Source: Ramazzottius varieornatus
Taxonomy: Eukaryota > Tardigrada > Eutardigrada > Parachela > Ramazzottiidae
NCBI GenBank assembly: GCA_001949185.1
Contig: BDGG01000009.1
Location: 62,001-126,000, forward strand
Direction of reading: 5' to 3'
DNA length: 64,000 nt
In this document: positions 10,852 to 23,659 of the stretch, one piece after another
How the letters are laid out: every line of letters begins with the position of its first letter
Position numbering within the stretch: the first letter of the stretch is position 1
The notes under the pieces: generated by a model
The model's database searches: none
What the model saw: only the letters and a program-made list of their open reading frames with translations
Told to the model about the DNA's origin: nothing
Made by a program: the position numbers and the translations under genes

Positions 10852-12507
10852 ATGGCTCGGAATAGGCAGAACCACGTCGGTGCATCACCATCCGCCGGCA
10901 GTGGATCCATCGTTGTGCTTGATCTGGGAGGATACACGGCCAAAATTGGGATGGCCACTGACGCTGCTCCGCACGTCCTCTCCAACTGTATCTTCAAAGC
11001 CAAGAGTGAGAAGAAGCGTCAGTTTGTGTCGGGACAATTGGCCGATTGCAAGGATCAGCATCAACTTTTTCATATGTATCCCTTCAACAGCGGCTACTTG
11101 ACCAATTGGGAGCTGCAGGAACGCGTTCTCGACTACTTCTTCGGCAGCGAAGTTCTGAAAATAAACACTCAGACATCTCAACTGATCGTCACCGAACCCT
11201 ACTTCAACCTACAATACATGAAGAAGAGCTTCGTTGAAGCCCTGTTTGAAGGTAAGAATAAAACCGAAAAGAATGTCAGAAAATTCGAAGACATCAAACA
11301 TTTCCAAGTCGAAATACACTTATGGCACTGACTTCCAAAATGCATTGTGGATGACGTCACCTAATAACTCCACTCGTAAGGGAAAAACTAGTGACGTAAT
11401 ATGACTGGTTTCGAGATTCGGTGGGTAAAAGTGGTACAATGCCTCGTCGCTTTACAGGCTACGAATTCCAGTCGCTCTTCGTTTGTCCTCCCGCCTACCT
11501 TTCCTCGCACCTCTTCCAGACTCGCTACCGCGATGAAAGTACCTGTCTCATCGTCGACTCCGGCTATTCCTTCACGCACATCATTCCGGTAATCAACGGC
11601 TCCATAGCATGGAACGGCGTTCTGCGTGTGCCTGTGGGCGGCAAGATCCTGACCAATCATCTCAAGCAACGGGTTACCTTGACCCAGCTGGACGTCATGG
11701 ATGAAACTTCCGTCATGAACCAGATAAAAGAACTAGCATGTTTTGTGTCAACGGATCTAGCGGGGGATTTCCGAAAAGCGCGCGAAGATGAGAGAGGCTT
11801 GACGAGAACCTGCGTGCTTCCTGATTACGCCACGTACTCGGAACCTTTCGTCCGACCGGTGGAAGAGACGTTTAGTAGACCACTGGAACACGAACAACTT
11901 ATACGACTCGATATCGACAGGTTTGCAATTTCCCGATGCATTTTCGTTCGAGTTGTATTCGCCGTTAGCAAATCCTGCCAATTTGCTACGTATATTGTTG
12001 CCAACGACGTGCCAGGCACGGCCTCGACAGGAACTTCCGTCGAAACAGGGCAAGAATAGCTGGGACGCTGAATGTACTTTCTACGACTCACTTTGCTTGT
12101 TTTTTTCTGATTGCAGATTTTTAGCCCCTGAAATTCTCTTTCATCCGTCGGTGATTGGTGACGAGCGGAAAGGTATCACTGAAGCGTGTGTGGAGAGTGT
12201 TCGGAGGTTCGCGAAAGACGAGCAGTATGCGTTATTCAGGAACATCGTCTTGACGGGAGGCAATTGTAAGTTCGAAGGGTTTAAAGACCGATTGGTCAGA
12301 GAGATCGAACCGGAAGTACCGGAGTTCGGCCAAGTGGAAGCTATGATGCTGGGAAATCCCATCACGACAGCCTGGCAAGGAGGAAAGGCCTTTGCGGAGT
12401 CACTGTTGTTCGACAAGATGAGAGTGACCAAAGCTGAGTATGAAGAGAAGGGCGACGCTGTTTGTGAAATGAAATTCATTCGTGCTAGTTCGAAAAGCGT
12501 CGACTAA
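10852..12507 (+). CDS. ACTR6: Actin-related protein 6 (SWR1/SRCAP chromatin remodeller subunit)
   Basis: Three exons: 10852-11251, 11458-11920 and 12117-12507, giving 417 codons with phases 1 and 2 agreeing. Human ARP6 has about 396 residues. Arp6 is a nuclear actin-fold subunit of the SRCAP/SWR1 complex that deposits histone H2A.Z. The actin fold begins at VVLDLGGYTAKIGMA. Recognisable Arp6 segments are IVTEPYFNLQYMKKSF, YEFQSLFVCPPAYL, LIVDSGYSFTHIIPVING, RVPVGGKILTNHLK, FLAPEILFHPSVIG, NIVLTGGNCKFEGFKDRL and the near-terminal AWQGGKAFA. The lineage-specific N-terminal extension is about 15 residues. The 3' end faces that of CLIP1 (384 bp apart). Confidence 0.96.
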
Positions 12508-12555
12508 GTTAGACGCTTCGGTTTCTATCATGTAACACTATTCGGTAGCGTTTGG

Positions 12556-12747
12556 GAGCTCGGTAAAAAACTCACCCAGATCGTCTTCCCAAGTGGCATG
12601 ATCCCAGTGTTGCTGGCTGAAAGCATGCGCCATTTGGGAAAACTATCTAGCCAAGTTTGTCCGAGTGGCGCACGTTGCCAGTGTTATTGGCTGAAAGCCT
12701 GCGCCACTTGGGGAGCCGATCTGGTCGATTTGTTTGCCGAGCCTCCA
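12556..12747. repeat. Palindromic MITE, family P1 (double copy)
   Basis: Two adjoining copies lie in the convergent spacer between ACTR6 and CLIP1, one of only two P1 loci outside introns. The right copy is good (GAGTGGCGCACG / CTGCGCCACTTGG). Confidence 0.85.
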
Positions 12748-12890
12748 TTTGCCTTTCGACGATATGAATAGACCATTCTGGACAGATAAATTTGGCACAG
12801 CAAACAGATCAAAAAACCGGGCAAACAAAAACAGGACAAGTTAAATCAACCCTCTGTACAAACTGCAAACAAAAGTAGGGAACACTACAT

Positions 12891-15800
12891 CTAGAAGGTT
12901 TCTGGTTCGGAGAGCGGAATGGCGGTCTGGCGTAAAGGAGCTCTATGAGAATTCTTGGTCAACACAGTGGGACATTCGGAACTTTCGTGCTGGTCAAAGA
13001 CCTCGCACTCATCACAGTACTTCCTTCTGGCACGTGTCGTCTTTGGCTTGCGCTCTCGCTCGGGCGACTTCTGGTTGCGCTTCGGACAGGCTAGCGTGTC
13101 GTGAAGATCGAAGACTTCACATGCGCCGCAGTACAGCCGAATGGGTCGACGCTTTACAATACTGAAAAACAAATAAGATGAAATTCAAAACAATGATAAA
13201 ACAAACACAGAAAGTTCTGGATAACTTACAAGAATGTTTGACAGCAAAAGATGTAAGGTGAGAAAATTCGGAACGTCGGTAAACGAATCGTTTTACCAAG
13301 CGGTGCACGCTTTCAGTATAACTGGCGAAAAGCGTGCACCACTAAGGAAAACGATCTCGATGAATTCATTTGCCGACGTCCTATTTCTGGACCTTTTGTT
13401 GGAGTCTCTCGGTCACATCATTCTCACCTGACTGAATCTCCAGAGTCTTTGTTGGTAAGTTCTGCCACGGAAGCTGGAGGATGAGGAAACATCATTGTGC
13501 TTTGAGTAAGTTTGGTCTGAAGATCCAGGATCTTGTTCTGCTGGTCAGCTATCACAGAATTCAATATTTGAATCTGCAAAGTACGAGAAATTACACCGCT
13601 ACAATTCCTCACTGTGTTCCGAGCACTACACGATAGTATTGTATTGTATTGTATGGTATTGCAACGTGTTATATGGCCTTACTTGGAATTCGGCCTTATC
13701 GACGCCCGAATGGGATGTGGCCGAGGTAGCAACGGCTAGTTTCTGAATCTTTTCTCTGCGGAACTGTGCTTCACTCTGGAGAATCTTGTCTTTCATGAGA
13801 GCTAGCTCCGAGTCTTTCTCTTCCATGAGATGCATAGTCTCCAGTTTCATCTTGGATATCTCGCTATCCTTCTGCTGGACGAGCTGACGGTGCTGTTCCA
13901 CGTCGGACTTGACCTTCTCCAGTTCTTTCGACAACAGACTGTCCAACATCCTACGAGAAATAACAAAAAAATGAGCCACGGCAGCACCCGGCACACCGAA
14001 CAATTCCACATAAAACCCCAATTAGTCAAGCCAAATGGGAGCTCAGCAGGCAAGGTCACTTAGATCGTTTTCCCAACTGGCGCACACTTCCAGCCAATAT
14101 AATCAGGAACGTGCGCCACTTGAGAAAACACCTTGTCGAATTTGTTTCTCGAAGTGGCGCACGTTATCAGGGTCATTGGCTGGAATCGTGCGTCACTTGG
14201 GAAGACAATATGATCGAGTGCATTTGCCGAAGTTCCAAATAAGAATGCTGTGGAAGACAGGAGCAAAAACGAAAGAAGAAACGAGAGAAAGGTGAATCCA
14301 TACTCTTACCGTCGGTCGGTAGACATGTCCATTTCCATCTTGTCTCTGGACGCCACTTCGGCCATAGCCTGGTTCTTTTCCACCCTCAAACCACCCAGTT
14401 CCTTCTCCAAGCCTTTACATTTCTCCATCTCTTTTTCGAGCAATGCCGTCTTGACATCCAGTTCATTCTGTACCACCGCCATCCTCTCCATATTCTCGTT
14501 CAACTCAGCCTTCAGTCCTTCCACTTCCCCCTTCATGCCTGTCTCTGTTAAGTCTAGTCTTCTTACCAGGTTACTGTTTTGTTCTGTCAGCTGCCGTTGT
14601 TGGTTCTCTAGGTCGAGTACCGTCTTGTGGAGGGTGGCCAGAGCGTCGCGAAGTGTCGACTCGGAGTGCTTTGTTGTGGAGAGTTGCGTCCGTAACTGTG
14701 AGCATTCGTTTTGGGTGAGGGAAAATGTGGAGTTCTGCTTGGTGATTTCGTTCTCCAACTGGGAAAGTTTTTGAGGGAGGGGCTGCAGATCTTTCAGTCG
14801 CTCTTGAGCCACACGATACTCCTCTGCAATGCAAAACAACAATAACCACAGGGAGTAAAATGGGAGCTCGAAAAATCAACTTGACCAGATCGTTTTATAA
14901 GTGGCGCACACTTCCACCCAGTCTCACGGACAACGGGCGCCACTTGGGAAACGATCTGTCGAAAACTTTCAAGTAAACTGTTTGTAATATACCTGCATTC
15001 CAAGAAAAGATGAAGCTGGTTTTCAGAGATTCGTTTTTGTAAATTTTTACGAAATCGCTAAAATACCGAAAGGGGAGGTCTTACCTGTGAGTCGTCGGTG
15101 TTCGTCAAGCGTTCGTTGATGGACTTCGGCCAGTTTGTTCCTGGAGGTTTCGGCTTGCTGGAGCTGGCTACGGAGGTCAAAAACCTCCTTGGAGGACTCC
15201 TCGATCTTGTGGCGGTTGATGATACTCTCGGCTTCCAGCACCGAGATCTTGTGATGGAGCTCATCACGAACCGCCGACATCATTGAAGCGTGGTCGGCAA
15301 GCATCGAAGCCACTTGACTTTCCAAATCGACTACTTTCGTCGTCTACGAGCATGCACAGCTGAATACCAAAACCATTCACCAGCAAGAATTCGAAAACTC
15401 TTTCAAGAAAAAAATTTAGAAAAAAACTGGAGTTCGGCAAAAGAACTCGGCTAGAATAATTCACACTGAAAGTTCGCGCCACCTGGGCAAGCGACGAGAT
15501 CGTTTTTTCAAGTAGCGCATCCCTACGGCTGATAACATCGGAAACGTGCGCGCCTTGAAAACGATCTTACCGAGCTTGTTTCACGATCTCCCAACTGTTT
15601 TCGACAAAACAGATTTCAATTTGATCCTGCGGATCAGAGTTGGTGTGAAATAATTTACCAAAGCGTGTCTTTCGTTGTTGTGAGCGTTATTCTGGTCATC
15701 GAGTCTCAGCTGTGCCAGGGTGATCTGTTCGGCAAAGGCTGCGTTAGCCGTTTCCAGTTCGGACGACAGCAAAGAGATCTTCAACTCGGCGGCCTCCAAC

Positions 15801-18800
15801 TTAAATTTCAGATTACTTGCATTCCTAAAGGAACCACGCCCCTGACGATCGAGCATTACCAGATAAACAAAACAAATGCTGGTACCAGCTGTGCTTACTT
15901 GTTTTTCTCCTCGGCGTTAGATTTCAGCTTCTGGAATTCCTCCTGCAACGCCTGATACTTCTCTCTGACTTCTGCCAGTCCTTCATCCAAAGCCATCTTC
16001 TCATTCGTCAACTCTTCCCTTCGTTGGTTCACCGCGTCGATCTTATCTTGAAGAACGGCCACGGTGGAGGTGGCTTCGCTGTGGTCTTTTCTGATGCTGT
16101 CCAACTGTAACAAAAGGCTTACTTTTGTGCTCCGATCCACAAAACATCCATTGCGACGTCGGAAAACACAATTTTACACCAACGACAAGATGTTGCTAAC
16201 TTAATTGAAAGCATGCGCCACTTAGAAAAAACGTTCCTTTTCTCTTTCCAAGTGGCGCACGTTTTCGGCCAGTGGCACGGCAAACATGCACCACTTGAGG
16301 AAACGATCTTGCTGAGCTTGTTTTCCGAGCTTCTAATTATTTCTTGAAATTTTGCACCCACCTTGTTTCTCATTTCCTGGGTTTCTTTCCTCAGCGCTTC
16401 TACTTCGATATTCTTAACGGTCAACTGCGCATTGGCCGCTTCCAGTTTGCTGGACAGTTGGTCGCGCAGGCTGTCCACCTCAGCAGCTGTCGTGGCTGAT
16501 AGGACAGCAATCTTCTCTTGAAGTTGCTGACTCGTTTTGGAGAGCGCGTCACGCTCGGCAGTCAGGGCTTGCACTTGCTCATCTCGACGCATCTCCGCCT
16601 TCATCATCTGCTCGCCGAAGGCCCCTCTGGCTTGTTCCAGCTCCTGCATGAGTGACTGACAGCGGGCTTCGGCTTGCGATAACTTGGACCTGACGTCCCC
16701 CACATCTCTACAGCCGAACAGAAGAACAGTGCTACAAACTGTACTACAGTCAAATAGAAACCAGGGTTTTTTCCAAGAACGGACCAAGCCAGGAAATACC
16801 CGGTTTTTATTTGGCCAGCCAAATGTTAGTGCACGGTCGATATGAACAGGAACCGAGACCGACCTACACGTTGCCCAATGGATGAAGACTCAATTTCTAT
16901 TCTGGCGAACTCATGGAAGCTGAAATTTTCCATGAAAACCGGGCAAGAATTTTTCATCTTATGAAACTTTCACCTGTCTTTTTGTGAAGCTCCAGCGCGG
17001 AATTCTTCCAGTTCCTTACTTCTCTCGGCAAAAGCGACCGTGAGAGATTTGACTTCATTCTTCAGTCCATCGATCTTCCTGTAATGGAACACCCACAGTG
17101 ACAATCATCGCGCAAAATATCCCAGAAAAATAAGCATGAGAGATTGGTATACTCTTTTTGGTCGTTGACTTGGTCTGATAACTGTGCCTTCTCATCGCGT
17201 TCCTTGACAAAGTGCTTCTCGATCTGTTCGCGGGCGGCCTTTAACTCGGCGTCTTTGCCTTTGAGGACTTCGATGAAGCGGCCAATTTCCTTGTTCAGCT
17301 GCGCCTTCTCATTCTCCGCTGCTTCTAACTCGTCAGAGATATTGGCTAATTTTTTCTCTAACGTGTTAGCATGCGCCTCGAAGGACCGCTTCAAATTCTC
17401 CACCTATTCGACATCCAACACGAAATTCAGTTTTGTTCGAAATGCAGTAATGTGGGAAGTTGGCGAATGAATTCATCCAAATCGTTATCTCAAGTGGCGC
17501 ATCTCTTCGACGTGATTAGCTGCGAGCGTGCGCCATTTAGAAAAAACGATTCTGCTGAGATCCGTTTTTCAAGTGGCGCACGAATGCAGTGTTATTAGTG
17601 AACAGCGTGCGCCACTTGGGCAAACAATCTGCGTCAATTTATCTGCGGACGTCCCATTTTCTGTTTTTAAACTTACATCTAGGGAGTGGGTTCGGCGTGT
17701 TCGCTCCAGCTCGTCCTTGTGGAGGTTTGTCGCATTGGTTAACTCACTCTGTGATCGATCCAATAGTTCCTGATTCTCAGATTTTAGTCCAGATATCTCA
17801 ATAGTCAGTTCGGTGATTTGATATTGGCACGTTTCGATTTCCCTGTAGAAAATAGTAGAAATGGAGAATTATTCGTACTCCAAATCAGACTTTGCAGCTA
17901 TAAATTGAAATGCTTCCTTGATCAAAATACAAGGACGTATTTCAAGGTCAATCCGATATTACATGTTCATGGCCAAAACACCCTTTGTAACGCTTGGAAA
18001 CACTAATTTTGATAGTATTAATTCTTTCCCAAAACAAAATCCAGTCGGAATACAGTAAATATTCAACACGTGCTCCCACGACGAACAGATGGGTTGCTTG
18101 CTCCTCCAGAATGGAAACAATTATTCCAAAGATGTACGTGGGAGTTCGGCGGACAAGCTAACCAGAATGCTTTACGAAGTAGCGCAAGTTTCCAGTATAA
18201 TTGCTTGGAAGGGAGCGCCACTTGAAAAAGCTGAGGAATTGAAAGTGATCACAAACCTTATTTTTTCGTCGAGGACCGATCTTATCTTGCTCATATCGTC
18301 ATCGGCGACGTTCTCAGCTCCGCTCTGTACAGTAGTGAGACTCCGCTGTAGGTCTTGGATGGTGCTTTGCGATCTTTCATTCAAGCTTCTCAGCGACTGG
18401 ACTTCATCCTGTAGGCTTCCGGTCCTCTCGGCGGCCTCATTCTTCATCTTGGTGAAGATTCGTACTATGGCGGGTATTTCTTCATCGAAAGACTGCGGTT
18501 CAGGTAGGCCCTGCGAGTACTCGCGCAGAACTTCTTCCAAAGCTCTTCCGCGCGCCTCCAACTGCTGTTGAATTTGCTCGGAATGAGCGCGAAGTTGCTC
18601 CGCTTCGGAAAGACGTTTGATCAGAAACCTGATAAAAAACGAAAAGTCCGAGTCATTTCTGTTCCAGTCATTTTCCAATCGAAACATCCACTACAGAGAA
18701 CCCCAAAGTACTTTTTTGGAAGAAGATGAAATTGAGAGAAGAAGGGGAATCGTGTTTGGATCTTCCACACGTTAAAAGTGCCTGCTAAATCAATCATCAA

Positions 18801-21800
18801 ATCATAAAGCTTCCAAAATCAAAATATGTTCATGCACAGAAAACCAAAACCACGAACATTCGATAACTTAACCGCAGAAGCTTTCCTGCGTGTTTAAAGG
18901 CGAGACATTGATCACGAAAGCGGTAGAATGAAGCGATCAAGAAAAAAGCAGACTTACTGATTGGCTTCATCGGCGCGCTGTCTGTGTAAATCGTTTACCC
19001 GTCGAAGTTCCGTCACCAGCTCTTCTCCTCCTCGGTCGTTCTGGATGCCAGCTTCTGCTAACTCAAACCGAAGTCTTTCTATCTCGTCGTGATACTGTAA
19101 CGATCAGTAAAGAACCGTGCTAATTCCAAAGCTGACTTGCCGGTGACTATGACGGCAAACACAAAAGAAACTACAGCTACCTTGGCCATCTCGCTCTTCA
19201 TGTTACTCTCGTTGACGATCTTCTCCTGCAGCTGTTCCTGCAATGCGTGGATATCCATGCGGCTCTTCTCCGTCAAATCCCGTAGCTGCCTGCTCAAGTC
19301 GGCCACTTCGAAAGCTATCCTATCCCGATCGTCGGCAATCTCGGCAGTCTGGAATTTCGTCCCATCAGCCGCACTGCGCCACCTATCAAATACCAAAACA
19401 GACATCCGACACCGAAGTATAACAGTGAGCTCACTTTGTCCTTTGTTGTGATACTCGTATGTTCTATTTCTCGCACTGATACCTGTCGACTTCCTCCTCT
19501 TTCTGCATGAGAGTGTTCTTCAGCGAGTCGGTTTGTGCATTTGAGTTATCGATCTGCGACTTCAAGGCCATGATCTCCCTGTTCTTCTCTTCCAGGACCT
19601 TCCTAACCAGATCATCGTCGGTCCCCGCTTCCTTGGCCATCTCTTCCTCCTCCAGTCGGAACTGCAGATCCTCTACCCGTCGCCGCTCTTCTTCGTGCAG
19701 ATCTCTCAGCTGCCTCTTCTCTTCTTCCAGCCTTCTCACCTGAAAAGATGCATATCCTCCATTCACTCTACGTTCATTTCACGAGATTTGGTCTTTTATC
19801 CAGATTTCATATTTACCCGGAAAATATTCTCAGAACAATAGCTCATTTATTCTGCCAAAATTTTGCTGCAATGTTTTACTCACCGTTTCTTGGAGTTCAC
19901 TTATGCGTTCTTCCTGGGCTGACAGTGCTCCCATATACTGCTCCTGTAACTTCTGAATCTCACTGTGGACATCGCGTTCCTGGCTAGACTTAGCCTCCAA
20001 TTCTTTCCTGGCCAAATCTCGTTCTTTGATCAATGTTGCAATCCTTCAAAGATGACCAAAAAATCCATCTTCGAAATTCCAATAGCAATTCGAGACGTCG
20101 GTAAATAAATGTAAAGTGATCGAAATCTCAAGTGGCGCACATTTTCGTTGATCTAAAAGATAGTGTGCGTCACTGGGAGAACGAACATACTCAAGTCATT
20201 TGCCAACGTCCGATTTTACGAAAACCATATTGCTGCTCTTACACATTGTCTTTCTCCTGGTGAGCTCGCTGAATATCCCCCGGTGTACCCGTACCGGTAC
20301 GACTGACCAACAACGTCGAAGGACTGTAGGGTGTCATACCCGGTCGGACCGCGCCGGATCGACGCGACATGGTCGATTGTACAGAGAAGTTAGAGACCAT
20401 CGACTCTTGCGAAGGACTACGCTTGAGACGTGTAGGAGTGTTATACGAAGACGGCTGACTACTGCCAGCTGGTAAAGGCACTTTAGACAGCTTGGCGATG
20501 GCGGCAAAAACACCATGGTTGGGCGGACAGGTGAAATACCTGCAAATGATACATCCAAGTAGAAGCCAGGTAAGCTTCAATGACGAGCCAGGTTGAAATT
20601 GCCTGATTTCTACTTTAACGGGCTGTAGTTCGGACAAGTTCCCCGAAAAACCTGAATTTCAGGGTTTCTCTAACGAAACATAATCACTCCGTAATTTCAC
20701 TTGACGTCAGACTACTTTCAAGTACAGACGATCATTACGATTGATGCTTTAGGTTTTTTTCTCAAATTTCATCAATACCGGCAGTTCGGCAAACGAGCTG
20801 GACAAGAATGTTTCTTTCAAGTGGCGCGCAATTACAAGCAATAACGCAGGTAATCTACGCCACTGGAAAAGCATTGATACTCGAAAAGATCTTTTGACCA
20901 AGTGGCTCATGTTTCCAGCCGATAACACAAGAAACGTGCGTCAGTTGGGAGAACGATCTTTTCGAGTCTGCTTGCCGACCTCTGCATGACATTTCGAAAG
21001 GGATTAAGTAAAACCCACCTTTGACCGTCGACACTTCCATCGTTCTTGCCTTTGGCTTCATCCAGTTCAACTCCGGCCCAGATACCATCCTGAAAGTGCG
21101 TGGAACCGAGGAAGCGGACGATACCTGATCGATCGCCAGCTAGGAAGACACGCTGGCCCACTTTGAATCCGGCAGCATCGGGCGTCATTGCACCTGCTAT
21201 TAATACTCACGATGAATGATAGGAAAACACGGAAAGCAAAAGCAAAAATCGATCGGTTTGATAGCTTACCGTCTTGATGTGTGGTCGGTTCACTGCTTTT
21301 ATTAGCCTCCGTAATGTTACTAATCCTCCTCACAGGTGCTCCAAACTCGTTCGAAGCTTGTGAGGCTAGCGAAGCCAGCGAGCCTGCCGCAGACATTTTA
21401 GCATTCTTGACCGCTTCAATCTCTTCTTTGCTGAGTGGCACTCGTGATAAACGATGCAATCTTTAACCACAGGAGAACATAATTGACTGTTCGAATAAAT
21501 GATTCATGAGAAGACGTACACTACAGCAAACGAAATGTACAAGATCGTCGTTTCAAGTGGCGCATGTGTCCGTTCTTATTATCTGGGGGCGTGCGCCGCT
21601 TGAGGTGACATTATGGCACACGTTTCGTTTGGCGGCCTCCCATCTAGTCATCCGGAATTACGGGGACTACCCCGCAAACGAACGCATTGAAGAGGGGACT
21701 TAGGTAGGAATATCGCTAGACGGATCCATACCTGACAAAAACTCCACGGTTAGTTTCGCACTGGAAATATCGGACACCGTTGACGGATCCATCGTTCTTC

Positions 21801-22352
21801 CCACTGGCGTCGTCCAAGACCACTCCCGCCCATTCGCCTGCAGCGAACTTGGTCTCTCCGATGAACTGAATCTTTCCACCTTTTGTCCCGTTCACCCAAA
21901 CACGGTCTCCCACCATGAAATTTTCCGTATCCTCCGTGAAATGAATCGAGCCTGGAAGAAGAATAAACCGAAAATCAAATATACGGGCAGGGCCGTGCCC
22001 AAGATACAGACAGATGAAGTCACGGCTGTGCTGTGCACATTGCACCAGGTCGCACTTGGCATGCGCAGTACATTCACCGTGGATATCCAGGCATTGTGCG
22101 CGATGCGTACTCCGTATGCAGGTGGATAATGCCACGGAATTCGGAAAAATATTCCGACGTGTACATCCTCAATTTACAAAGTTCTGGATTCTCGTGTCCT
22201 CAAACTGACTTACCCGATTTTTTGAGAGGACTAGGAGTGGGAGCAGGTGTCCCACGAGGAGTGGAAGGCGTGATGGAAGGAGTGATGGTGCGGGAGATGG
22301 CTGTACTCGGAACGCCAGCTGGCACGACGTTTGGCTTTGGCGTTTGGCTCAT
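12891..22352 (-). CDS. CLIP1: CAP-Gly domain linker protein CLIP-170/CLIP-190, microtubule plus-end tracker
   Basis: There are 21 coding exons: 22352-22214, 21951-21732, 21460-21270, 21193-21019, 20539-20243, 20043-19884, 19739-19483, 19382-19181, 19094-18958, 18628-18257, 17842-17677, 17403-17153, 17078-16974, 16707-16362, 16104-15899, 15824-15659, 15343-15085, 14823-14310, 13950-13683, 13573-13428 and 13161-12891. They total 1615 codons and every phase agrees. Order: a Pro/Thr/Ser-rich basic leader; CAP-Gly 1 (about residues 52-120) with GKNDGS; a Ser-rich linker ([14 protein letters not shown]); CAP-Gly 2 (about 185-258), again with GKNDGS; a second Ser-rich basic linker; a coiled coil of more than 1100 residues; and two C-x2-C-x5-H-x4-C zinc knuckles (about 1537-1551 and 1574-1588). 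The protein ends in E-T-F, as in the EEY/F-like tail that CAP-Gly domains bind. CLIP-170 binds growing microtubule ends and recruits dynactin and cargo. Ten of the 13 introns over 195 nt hold P1 repeats. Confidence 0.96.
13272..13381. repeat. Palindromic MITE, family P1
   Basis: It fills much of CLIP1 intron 20. The ends are GTCGGTAAACGAATCG and ATTCATTTGCCGACG, an internal variant of the family termini. Confidence 0.8.
14037..14236. repeat. Palindromic MITE, family P1 (double copy)
   Basis: Two adjoining copies lie in CLIP1 intron 18, with cores CAACTGGCGCAC / GTGCGCCACTTG and AAGTGGCGCACG / CGTGCGTCACTTGG. Confidence 0.85.
14860..14972. repeat. Palindromic MITE, family P1
   Basis: A single copy in CLIP1 intron 17; cores AAGTGGCGCACA and GGGCGCCACTTGG. 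Confidence 0.8.
15430..15585. repeat. Palindromic MITE, family P1 (double, partly decayed)
   Basis: It lies in CLIP1 intron 16. The first half is truncated; the second has AAGTAGCGCATC and ACGTGCGCGCCTTG. Confidence 0.65.
16183..16335. repeat. Palindromic MITE, family P1 (one and a half copies)
   Basis: It lies in CLIP1 intron 14. A right half (CATGCGCCACTTAG) is followed by a full copy (AAGTGGCGCACG / CATGCACCACTTGAGG). Confidence 0.75.
17456..17655. repeat. Palindromic MITE, family P1 (double copy)
   Basis: Two copies lie in CLIP1 intron 11, with cores CAAGTGGCGCATC / GTGCGCCATTT and CAAGTGGCGCACG / GTGCGCCACTTGG. Confidence 0.85.
18138..18230. repeat. Palindromic MITE, family P1
   Basis: A single copy in CLIP1 intron 10; GGGAGTTCGGCGGACAAGCT at the left, GGGAGCGCCACTTGAAAAAG at the right. 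Confidence 0.75.
20095..20213. repeat. Palindromic MITE, family P1
   Basis: A single copy in CLIP1 intron 5; cores CAAGTGGCGCACA and GTGTGCGTCACTGGG. Confidence 0.8.
20780..20984. repeat. Palindromic MITE, family P1 (double copy)
   Basis: Two adjoining decayed copies lie in CLIP1 intron 4; left end GGCAGTTCGGCAAACGAGCT, right end CTTGCCGACCTC. Confidence 0.75.
21525..21640. repeat. Palindromic MITE, family P1
   Basis: A single copy in CLIP1 intron 2; cores CAAGTGGCGCATG and GTGCGCCGCTTGAGG. Confidence 0.8.
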
Positions 22353-22787
22353 GGCTACCTAGGACGATAACGACGACGCGCGTTCCCTGCCTATGGATCG
22401 ACGTTCAGCAGTGGAATACAAGATGGGAAAGAACCCACACGGTAAGCGTTTAGTAACTTTGATCAGAAAAAGGATGTAGCAGTATCAAATGAAGATATGA
22501 AGATATGGTTGTCGGTAAGCTGGTTCGGACGGAAGGCTTGCGCTTGATCGCCAGTCTTCTTATCCTCTCAACCGACGAAAGCCTTCTGTTCGCTCACAGA
22601 GATGTTCTTCTTCCGAAGGATAAGCATTCTTAAGAAACTTTCCTCCAAGAAAACCAGAAAACTCAACTTTGAATTTTGGAATCGAAAATTGAGCTCATTG
22701 AATTCTGCACCGTTCGACTTGCGAATTCAAACTAAGGGGACGGCCTGCCATAAGTCGACTCATGACGTAAGCGCGGAAACCTTGCTG

Positions 22788-23328
22788 ACGAGGGGATTAT
22801 GCCTGTCCCCACCTCTTTTTGGTCAAACTGTCCTGGCGGAACGAGAGAGGAGAGTCTCTTCTAGGATCTGAGCCAGTGAGTTAAATCCCGCGTCGATCCT
22901 GGAACAAACTACAGGGACTCGGAAGTGAAAGTCCATTGACCGCTCCAGTATACCGCGATGACGTAAAGCTCTTTGATTGGGAGTGTTGATTGAAGACATT
23001 GCAAACTCAGCTGATCACCAGGATGGCCGAACAGCGTGCCAGCACTAGCTGAAGATGCCCGATAGCATACTATCGGGTTCCAATCTCACGGAACAGCTGA
23101 TCGGCTGAATTGCAATCTGTTAAATCAACACTCTCAATCAAAGAGCTTTACGTCATCGCGGTATACTGGAGCGGTCAATGGACTTTCACTTCCGAGTCCC
23201 TGTAGTTTTTTCCAGGATCGACGCGGGATTTAGCTCACTGGCTCAGATCCTAGAAGAGACTCTCCTCTCTCGTTCCGCCAGGACAGTTTGACCAAAAAGA
23301 GGTAGGGACAGGCATAATCCCCTCGTGA
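22788..23328. repeat. Long inverted repeat, about 217-bp arms (hairpin of 541 bp)
   Basis: The left arm from 22788 (GACGAGGGGATTATGCCTGT...) to about 23004 is the near-perfect reverse complement of the right arm, about 23107 to 23328 (...ACAGGCATAATCCCCTCGTG). The roughly 100-bp middle contains a further small hairpin (GCCCGATAGCATACTATCGGG). I see no coding capacity and no obvious target duplication. Confidence 0.9.
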
Positions 23329-23498
23329 GGAAAAAACTGGCATCCCGTTTCACGTGCGAAGTTAATTTTTTTTTCGATGTCCCAAACGAGAATACATTGA
23401 GGTGGTTTGTCACAGATGTGGCTGTGATTCATTTCAAATTCTTGCTGCTATCTTGAAATAAATAACCCACTACCCGTGGGCGCCAAGAGCCAAACACT

Positions 23499-23659
23499 GT
23501 ACGAGGGCAAAGTTGTAAAGTAACCCGGCGTAGGCCGAGGTTGTAAAGTTAGTCGCATCTTATAAAGCGTTGGCCTTTTGTTGGCCTACTGCACATCTTC
23601 GGGTGGCTGACTTTACAACTCCGGCGCCATCGGGCTAACTTTACAACTTTTCCCTCGTA
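23499..23659. repeat. Palindromic element, family P2, copy 1
   Basis: The ends are GTACGAGGGCAAAGTTGTAA and TTACAACTTTTCCCTCGTA. The interior has two further inverted blocks around AAGTTAG and CTGACTTTACAACT. Copy 2 lies 580 bp away at 24079. Confidence 0.8.
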
